Origin: Tanytarsus gracilentus
Taxonomy: Eukaryota; Arthropoda; Insecta; Diptera; Chironomidae
Direction of reading: 5' to 3'
Assembly: GCA_038502055.1 (NCBI GenBank)
Contig: JAXRKN010000022.1
Span: 332,148 to 396,147, forward strand
Length of the DNA stretch: 64,000 nucleotides
Below, in pieces: positions 60,301 to 64,000 of the stretch; position 1 is the first letter of the stretch; every line of letters starts with the position of its first letter. The notes beneath the pieces were generated by a model. That model searched no databases, was not told the DNA's origin, and saw only the letters and a list, made by a program, of their open reading frames with translations. The position numbers were made by a program, and so were the translations under genes.

Positions 60301-61304
60301 ACTCTAATTTTATAATTATCATTATCTTTATCTTTCTTTTCGTTAACTTGATTTGAATTCTTACTATTATTAATGGGTATATAATTAGGCTTTTCGCCTT
60401 TAGCCGGGACTATAAAATTTAACAAATCAGAAACGGAATTTGGATCGTAATCTTTAAATGCATCATTATTAATTTGAATGCCATATCTTTGATAAAGGGG
60501 TGTTTGCAAGAGAAAATGTAATATATCAAAAACTTTTTTTACACTTATGGTGTCAAATAAAAAAGAACTGGCATGATTCAATTTACGTTTAAAATCTAAT
60601 TGAACAACTGAAGTTTCGTTAAATCGTAAGGGAAGTAAAGTAAGAACGTGAGAAATATCGGGAACTATATTAACAACCGCGCCCTTAATAAATAACTGAG
60701 GATTTAATTGGAAAGGAGTTCGAGACATGATTTGCATAAATGGAATAACTGGGGTTACTAAAAGAGCTTCTAAATCAGTTGCACTTGTAAGTATTTCCGG
60801 CCGATTATAATATTCGGGCCTTCGTACTCCACATTGGGGATTCAACAAGGGAATTTTACCATTAATTAAATTTTTAGAACAAGTTGAGCAAATCATGCCT
60901 GAATCTATTCCAACAATCTTTTCTTTAAACTCTTTTATATTTTTAATCACGTAAGATTGAAACTTTAACCCCGAAGGACTATCTTCTTTTTTACTGTACT
61001 TGGCTTTCTTATTATACTTAATATGGTAAGAATTCAAATCAAATTTACTTGGATTATTTTTAAAAAATAATCCTTCGCAACAACAACAAACAATTTCTGG
61101 AACTTCCCGAAGTTCCTCAATAAATTTAAGCAAAACTTTTGCTTTCTTAATATCTAATTCGCAATTAACATTATCATTATTATTTAAAACCGCATTAATT
61201 TCTTTAGAGTGTGCTTTTCTAAAACTCATTTGAACATTTAAATTAACATCTTTCACATCTTTACGAATTTCAGACTTATGAACTTTAATTTTATCTTTAA
61301 GCAA
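51339..61304 (-). CDS. Helentron Rep-helicase-endonuclease polyprotein with four USP-like domains
   Basis: The frame is open for 3,321 codons. Order: Cys-rich DUF6570-like region with CCCCEGLF and ICSTCSKN...NPQCG (about 70-210); USP-like copy A (352-645); Rep with the HUH motif MRGSIHYHYVLW (about 995) and Tyr pair YLFKYCLK (about 1180); PIF1-type helicase with Walker A GKAGVGKT (about 1543), IIADEYSMI and AGDLYQLPPV; EEP endonuclease with ILSETNVF, GDFNQD (about 2160) and SDHFAIF (about 2220); USP-like copies B (2293-2564), C (2697-2977) and D (3042-3321). The frame begins with TTG; a TGA lies nine codons upstream, and the first ATG is residue 26. The true N-terminus may come from the upstream repeat frame by splicing or frameshift. 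Being uninterrupted over 10 kb suggests recent activity. Confidence 0.92.
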   Translation of the reverse strand: MLKDKIKVHKSEIRKDVKDVNLNVQMSFRKAHSKEINAVLNNNDNVNCELDIKKAKVLLKFIEELREVPEIVCCCCEGLFFKNNPSKFDLNSYHIKYNKKAKYSKKEDSPSGLKFQSYVIKNIKEFKEKIVGIDSGMICSTCSKNLINGKIPLLNPQCGVRRPEYYNRPEILTSATDLEALLVTPVIPFMQIMSRTPFQLNPQLFIKGAVVNIVPDISHVLTLLPLRFNETSVVQLDFKRKLNHASSFLFDTISVKKVFDILHFLLQTPLYQRYGIQINNDAFKDYDPNSVSDLLNFIVPAKGEKPNYIPINNSKNSNQVNEKKDKDNDNYKIRVEKEVEKDKQSGQNDEIHKNLLIFQNYFFIQNDKKVIFEYRSMSSLNSLFHAFFGSCQLDLKFKELLKQENCEFLKFVCGCLDRNIWDEMEYLVSEWVIFINQKFPKTTPNFSENRDDFNTFKDMKFNAGFILEQFLEHDFYSFRKQLYCNNCKGGFSQKTFALFKVLNVDKDFNNTLRKQLLSYESLSKEEIETMKNCMECGSNNLKSDKVEFKLEDIILIHVVNSEAIKINKTFYSNLFNHIPIQLNLGENNIFELKFLIHEDVKQVVPFIRHEDKFIELNDVLFEEKYVDSKTLKVNPVLLAYVKIDSKLVFKTNVSPKPKLDEIDASDFDLEDYEIKEIKDIHNLLENLPELLPEDFLDSLNEERDEDEILSDEELENPDKNEHILVFPNVTQERIQNYVKNHNPDIKQAFNDVLVVAPGQGLKPEPACKFLDYDAICFPKAYCGYPQEYDGIHYSCRFISYTRAIRNEINHWDRSRFGPREILFKFKEKVKRDLGSAITTALRKTKAENLTKKDIKNPEKIGHLISKNIAYKILPQVRTSNEYLLKKEHRAKQMIRQFGLCSFFFTLSISEANAPEFLKQAYKNIFHKDISLVEASNLSQDIKSQLVRDDPVLATEFINHRSKAFLNFVKNPNGLFGKNYVDHFMCRSEIQMRGSIHYHYVLWCKDAPVLIPYPKTLDIKEENETRVIDFLDQFVSTKFLENNPNMKFQIHRHTHSCYKNKSKKCRFHFPRYVAHRTMILYPHKDPKFITKERLAILVKIREKMNYYKKNNVLESFDKMLSDLNLSMTEYYDCIRCEVFKILIIYKRETNAVMVNNYNPILLDSLENNHDLQFIIDAYAAIHYLFKYCLKVDEGVNFLIEKAIEECRNGNKTVQETFKSVVNVFHNTSCISVQQAVQEIKGYSIVCFSEDEKFINTNLPQDRSYLIKPDEDLDLLEDDSKDIYVKGFIQEYAQRPKELEKLTLADFAAWYFKTKKSKKKNFNCDNNEESSGDENDEQELENDKIASLSELYSKRSRPKVIRFVNYKQEFDPNNYYREKVMLYLPWRDEERDLLNFTKVRETFEKNKDEIFNKYAEYNVITEECLETLKERVLSNLSFEKQEEIQNFLDEGLSDNDEIDIYEELGIANGDKKSKKKISKDKDKGKSVYALKQPPLINRVNLWERICGLNEKQQEIVFHIFHLISTKQETDCDKGTKIILQGKAGVGKTFVINVINELVNDYFNRIEGTDFKSNKTLLCAPTGIAAFLINGLTIHSAFAIDTRFRKHIVKLSDDLIGLMRKEHKDVKVIIADEYSMISRNLRINMDKRCREIYGINNKSFGGRIVIFAGDLYQLPPVNDKPIYAFSDYNNVNDFLFDQVWYEFEFFELNEGVRQKNKVYQALLDDFALGKLSKEHANFLKKRIFKSEKDVPEDAIWVYYSNKEVNEFNENKFAKAPGPSYKSIAIDTVHIADSKDKENNCKNSIEANKKEIAKEYANDKSQNTKMRYKLVLKCGLRYKLTSNVSVADGLAKSAMGTLRRIDFDKQTNNPAIVWLEFQYSNVGLVARQSCLEFMKENKISENLVPLKFYSETITDAFNISIKIHHETIRKQFPITLCEASTLHSTQGLTLDKICIDSRKRELSTALGYVGLSRCDYEGLYLLGKIPEPKSRSQTLVNEMYRLRNAAQLKLSFYNFEQDLGVKIVYHNVNSYKAHGMNVNALNWYWKADIIILSETNVFSSEEVKVRNDFKVVFPLKESLNQSKKRSMGLIIMCRNSCSIKNLSEPNIISNAKNTYHIDLRSFVVENFLIITGYCSPKAPIEKLKIEFLRLLKNKPENFEVTLMGDFNQDLKKLQNSNSFHKLLIDKNLINLLNDSITNNAGSQIDIVFSTCKSSYAGTFASYFSDHFAIFFQTSIDPHKLSVKDKEFFINLSKKSNDLKSKDEVLVIPFKHDVIKPENIKTGILGNVLFKNEISSKVNVNGRLQNVKFYNLSSFNSVLSSFLALYNYTKVFQSLVQSLEMEYPFFKFVLDIHENINNFKFNKSKEWIKFLIEHFPNTCNEIFNNSKDMRNELFSIVVNFLTNWQILFDKVDHAWVSWERKLVKCVPCLNVSDLKQETMIELKLSKSELTSNLESKIQSLVLSNPFICNNCGSEIETNLSMIVFSPLILVNILLTDKLDSKVSIDKIPRRIVLNNNSYELKIVLCKVNNHPISFYRIVDNDFLEMDDKSNFETVLKNCKELVEVKILMFIKCESQLLECKEENTIIHKFENSLIENLPILQEKMSIDETSDESFIQSIENSLDDKSCEHLSKKIKIDPELHIVEKSVKFRKEIFLEPLKTQLEICKEKSEIIPKVKRNVTIFNFEGAILGDVPFPNRFDAYISLFKVHFSNMCPFNSIFSALHSLHNHTDVFRNVEHSLKENFPLFNFMLKIDESFDFKYSDSRNQNWIDFIYKFEKDKIDNAIRIKSFKVNMEDDVCRVIERFFDDYQEISQNHVFSCNLNSVKCDNINCNGVTDQDNRLILSLMISQSNIKSKIESEIKDTLKESNVCNTCGKRLEPNISFNECIVLNVNLINESENSSIYDQENNTKVNIRNIQKIIVFNEIVYELKAIIDHPVGHFKSYFRISNNDYLEMDDLFNLGNELVRKNLNVEINPKVLFYIKTNVKISDLQFLNEIIPNIDTNSKVKFKEEDFLISDIDDDVPFDPEYEEDSSDNEEICKNNALIPNCVTLSSTNKSYNFLCPYNSVLSGFLAACNFDRNFYEFVKSNRNKFQLFEIIIELRKNHVQENRNEIWIKFLNDILKNERFECGPLDHYPFKETSNSSYSMIWSAQSFYEVMFSKNFKLESFCYRLTCKCGYLREKKGSVVLTNPEPNVNSLIDNLNSLDLVISAKYGKTCSKCKNLIEKEEIVYSNALVIFPFFRSNVKIPLSKIPLSIVQKNESYNLKFLVNFIDNNDPNTNHFDCFAYNQSSYKFFHIDDIGQKEKEISRPSTIKFNPKIMFYFKNK
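51342..52180 (-). other. USP-like domain copy D (catalytic residues present)
   Basis: The Cys box YNFLCPYNSVLSGFLAAC keeps Cys and Asn-Ser. Zinc residues are CKCG (about 3170) and CSKC (about 3214). The His box NHFDCFAYNQSSYKFFHIDD keeps His and Asp-Asp. The domain ends at the C-terminus of the polyprotein. Confidence 0.62.
52375..53215 (-). other. USP-like domain copy C (catalytic residues present)
   Basis: The Cys box SNMCPFNSIFSALHSL fits the ubiquitin-protease pattern N-x-C-x-x-N-S. CDNINC (about 2824) and CNTC (about 2867) form the fingers. The His box GHFKSYFRISNNDYLEMDD fits GHYxxYxR...W/Y...DD. This is the most complete copy. Confidence 0.65.
53610..54430 (-). other. USP-like domain copy B (Ser for Cys)
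   Basis: The Cys box reads YNLSSFNSVLSSFLAL, again with Ser in the Cys position. CVPC (about 2422) and CNNC (about 2464) form the zinc pairs. The His box HPISFYRIVDNDFLEMDD keeps the His and Asp-Asp. Confidence 0.6.
59370..60250 (-). other. USP-like domain copy A (degenerate)
   Basis: The Cys-box equivalent reads YRSMSSLNSLFHAFF, with Ser where ubiquitin proteases have Cys. The two zinc pairs remain: CNNC (about 486) and CMEC (about 534). The His-box region reads DVKQVVPFIRHEDKFIELND, without the catalytic His. It is probably a binding, not a cleaving, domain. It is the only copy upstream of Rep. Confidence 0.55.
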
Positions 61305-61369
61305 TTTTTTGGAATCAAATTTTCTTTTTCATTATTCGAATTACTCTAATATTTTCATTTTTAGCAAAA

Positions 61370-61975
61370 TTTGGGTCTGTTTCTTTTTTTTTGATTAAAT
61401 AATCAAGACTTGAACTTAATTAATCATTTTCGACCCTATGCTCAAATCATTTGGGATCGTTACTTTTTTAAGATTAGCTAATCTTAATTTTTCTTTAATT
61501 TCAAAATCTGGGTCTGTTTCTTTTTTTTTTGTTAAATAATCAAGACTTGAATTAATTTTTTCGACCCTATGCTCTAAATCATTATCGTACTTTACTTTCA
61601 TAAGATTAGCTAATCTTAAATTTTCATTAATTTCAAAATTTGGGTCTGTTTCTTTTTTTTTGTTAAATAATCAAGACTTGAATTATTATTTTTTCGACCC
61701 TATGCTCTAAATCATTATCGTACTTTACTGAAAAATAAAAAAAATATAAAAATTTTTTTTTTAAAATATTTTTTTAAGATTAGCTAATCTTAATTTTTCT
61801 TTAATTTCAAAATCTGGGTCTGTTTCTTTCTTTTTTGTTAAATAATCAAGACTTGAATTAATTTTTTCGACCCTATGCTCTAAATCATTATCGTACTTTA
61901 CTTTCATAAGATTAGCTAATCTTAACTTTTCTTTAATTTCAAAATCTGGGTCAGTTTCTTTTTTTTCAATCTTAT
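61370..61975 (-). repeat. 132-bp coding tandem repeats, each with an 18-bp palindrome
   Basis: Four to five copies encode a 44-residue unit (KKKETDPDFEIKEKLRLANL, then MKVKYDNDLEHRVEKINSSL and DYLT). Each full copy contains the perfect palindrome taagattagctaatctta at 61469, 61601, 61775 and 61907. Spacings are 132, 174 and 132 bp, so one copy carries 42 extra bases. A poly-T run in each unit (tttctttttttt) is a likely slippage site. Confidence 0.85.
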
Positions 61976-62153
61976 ATCTTCGATTACAACTAAGCTTTTG
62001 AGTTTTAAAATCTGAATCATTATTATATTTATCTTTCTGAGATCTAGCGGACTTTACTCTATTTTCATTTAAAACATTTTCTTGTGCCCTATGGGCTTTC
62101 ATTAACTTTTTCTGAACTAAATTTTTAGTGCGATAAGATTTCTTTCGCGTCAT
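61416..62153 (-). pseudogene. Upstream Helentron frame, Lys-rich repeat protein, disrupted
   Basis: A frame starts at ATG 62153 (MTRKKSYRTKNLVQKK) and runs 130 codons to 61761, through two of the 44-residue repeats. After a 42-base insertion and stops it resumes in other frames (for example 61601-61416). Lys/Arg-rich repeat segments like this often form the N-terminal part of Helitron proteins. It is probably the original start of the polyprotein, now separated by indels in the repeats, or mis-assembled there. Splicing across the break cannot be excluded: a tttttcag acceptor occurs near 61731. Confidence 0.6.
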
Positions 62154-63220
62154 TACTTTTACTTTACTTTTTTACCAGATTTTGATATTAAAGAGTTTAC
62201 TCTTACTTAATAACTATGAAAATCACTCACCACTTTTATGATACTGTATGGGTTGGCCTCTTCGTTGTCTTCGTCTCTCACTCTCGTCGTCCTCGTCTCT
62301 CAGTCTCGTCGTCGTCGTCTCTCACTCTCGTCTTCTTGTCTTTCTGGTCGCACTGGCTCAAAATTCTATGCTCTGAAATAAAAAAAGAAATATTATTATT
62401 GAAATAAAAAAACTTAAAACTTTAACTCAGGTAAAAAAGTTTTTTCTATTATAATTATTGTAAGTTAAAGCTTACCTTCACTTTGTGAATTTCAACACTT
62501 TTTATTTGGTTTTTGACAAAAACCTTTTGAATTCAACACTAACACAATTAACTTTCAATAGATTTAAAATAAAAACCTTCCAAAAATCAACAGGAACAAT
62601 TTTTCAACTGTTCACTGCTTGAATGTTAGACTTGAACTGATTTTTGTTTTGAATGATGAAATAATCTTTAACACAATAATCTTCAACACAATAATCTTCG
62701 TATGTTTTTAAAAGTTTACAGGTAGTAAATTAGGTACAAGTACTTCAAAAAACTTATCAACGATTTATGAGAAACTTGGTTAACATTTCGATAATTATCA
62801 TGTCATTAAACTAAATAAAAAAAATTTTAATATCATTTGTAACTGTTTTAAAATTAATTACACTTGCTTAAGAGCAATATTTTTATTAATTTAACAGGGA
62901 GCGATAATTTTGTTAAAAAATGATGTATGAACATCTTTAAAACTCGAGATTTAAAGTCTTCCAATGATCAGAAGAGGCAAAAATCTTGATACTCCGCATT
63001 GTTTTCTAAAAATTTTAACGATAAAAAAAATTAAATTCTTTGATAATAAAAAGTTTTATATTTTTGTTCATAACCACTTTTTTTTATACCTTTTAAATAA
63101 TTTTATATTTTCAGGTAAATTTAATGTTTTGAAACTTTTAAAACATTAAACACTCCGATAAATAATATCAATTTTTATGAATTAAAGCATGATTTTTTGA
63201 AGTAATATTTAAACTCTAGT
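62154..63220. other. Helentron 5' flank, low-complexity and diverged direct repeats
   Basis: Positions 62262-62345 are a (tcgtctctcactc)/(tcg)n microsatellite. Segments about 62885-62955 and 63080-63200 resemble about 49995-50060 and 50838-50950 in the same order and orientation on the other side of the element. No gene is supported. Confidence 0.45.
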
Positions 63221-64000
63221 AGCAGTCCTGGCCGAAAATTTCTCAAAAATCATCGATGCCAATCGATTCCTGGCCCAATCACAAGTTCAACGGCATACAT
63301 GAAGCCATAGTTCTGAAAATTGACATAAGTGACACTTACCGGTCATGATGGACACTCCCTCAAAAATCATCATCGTCAATCGATTCCTGATGCAATGACG
63401 AGTTCAACGACATACATGAAGTCATAGTTCTGAAAAAATGAACATTAGTGGCACTCCAGGCCGGCCATGATGGACATTCCTCAAAAAATCATCAATGCCA
63501 ATCGACTCGACCCAATGACGAGTTCAACGATACCATGGCTATACGTTCTGAAAAACGGACATTAGTGGCACTCCAGGCCGGCCATGATGGACACTCCTCA
63601 AAATCATCAATGCCAATCGATTCCGGTCAAATTACGCATTCAACGATACCCATGGTGGAAGCCATAGTTCTGAAAAATGGACATTAGTGGCACTCCAGGC
63701 CGGCCATGATGGACACTCCTCAAATCATCAATGCCAATCGATTCCTGACCCAATGACGAGTTCAAGGAAACCCATGAAGCCATAGTTCTGAAAAATGGAC
63801 GTTAGTGGAACTCCTGGCCGGCCATGATGGACACTCCTCAAAAATCATCTATGCCAATCGATTCCTGGTCCAATCACGAGCTCAAAGATACCCATGAAGC
63901 CATAGTTCTGAAAAATTGACATTAGTGGCACTCCTGGCCGGCCATGATCGACATGCCTCAAAAATCATGAATGCCAATCGAAAATCATGAATGCCAATCG
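63221..64000. repeat. Satellite array, monomer about 119 bp
   Basis: The landmark ttctgaaaa recurs at 63311, 63428, 63546, 63668, 63786 and 63906 (spacings 117, 118, 122, 118 and 120). Each unit carries caatgccaatcgattcctg, gacgagttcaacga, gaagccatagttctg and, in most copies, ggccggccatgatggacact. The array runs off the window. The open frame through it is a by-product of the repeat. Confidence 0.9.

Larger units (their letters stand above)
51058..62153 (-). mobile_element. Helentron (Helitron2-type) rolling-circle transposon
   Basis: The element is defined by a giant frame with HUH Rep, PIF1-like helicase and EEP endonuclease, the hallmark set of Helentrons. Its 3' boundary is taken at the hairpin near 51058. 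Its 5' boundary is unknown; I place it at the upstream frame's ATG (62153), and the true end is probably further right (62.2-62.9 kb). No terminal repeats could be matched with confidence. The strongly A/T-biased third positions and long intact frame differ from the host genes and suggest a young insertion. Confidence 0.85.

Noticed and set aside
61700..61760. Intron joining the upstream repeat frame to the main Helentron frame
   Set aside because: A tttttcag acceptor is present but no matching GT donor that keeps the repeat in frame was found; damage or misassembly is simpler.
63448..63687. 79-codon frame with internal repeats
   Set aside because: Produced by the 119-bp satellite; monomer lengths vary and do not keep a frame.

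Overview
The window is nuclear DNA from an animal, most likely an insect and probably a nematoceran fly such as a midge. The evidence is AT-rich sequence, many introns of about 45-100 bp with GT..AG ends, short spacers between genes, and proteins that match insect orthologues: Arf102F, FoxP with its two alternative forkhead exons, fused, Wntless and PYM. The fly assignment is an inference. No prokaryotic features, tRNA or rRNA genes were seen.

Layout. 1-4.3 kb: tandem repeats, an Arf102F-type GTPase (minus strand) and a small secreted or membrane protein (minus). 4.3-27.9 kb: one large minus-strand FoxP gene. Its conserved exons lie in 4.3-11.1 kb, followed by a first intron of about 16.8 kb and a ten-codon first coding exon. 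The intron holds a hAT-type MITE with a perfect 8-bp target duplication and a stretch that looks like sequencing or assembly noise. 29.2-50.7 kb is gene-dense: TMEM87, WASHC3/CCDC53, PYM, ARMH3, a mannitol-dehydrogenase family enzyme, a GRAM-domain membrane protein, a 78-residue protein that is only an HP1 chromoshadow domain, a C2H2 zinc-finger protein, PGM3/nst, and the Hedgehog/cilia kinase fused. An axonemal dynein intermediate chain gene (DNAI2) lies entirely inside the last fused intron on the opposite strand. Exon 1 of wntless starts divergently from fused, but the rest of wls is not in the window.

51.0-62.2 kb is a Helentron-type rolling-circle transposon on the minus strand. It has an open reading frame of more than 3,300 codons carrying, in order, a cysteine-rich N-terminal region, a ubiquitin-protease-like domain, a Rep (HUH) nuclease, a PIF1-type helicase, an EEP endonuclease, and three more ubiquitin-protease-like domains. 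Two of the four protease-like copies keep the catalytic Cys and His, and two have Ser in place of Cys. This array is the best candidate for an undescribed system in the window. Upstream of this frame is a broken region of 132-bp coding repeats. The window ends in a satellite array of about 119-bp units.

Exon structures were built by hand from splice sites, reading phase and family similarity, and each CDS model given as complete sums to a multiple of three. Domain names come from remembered family motifs, not from searches.
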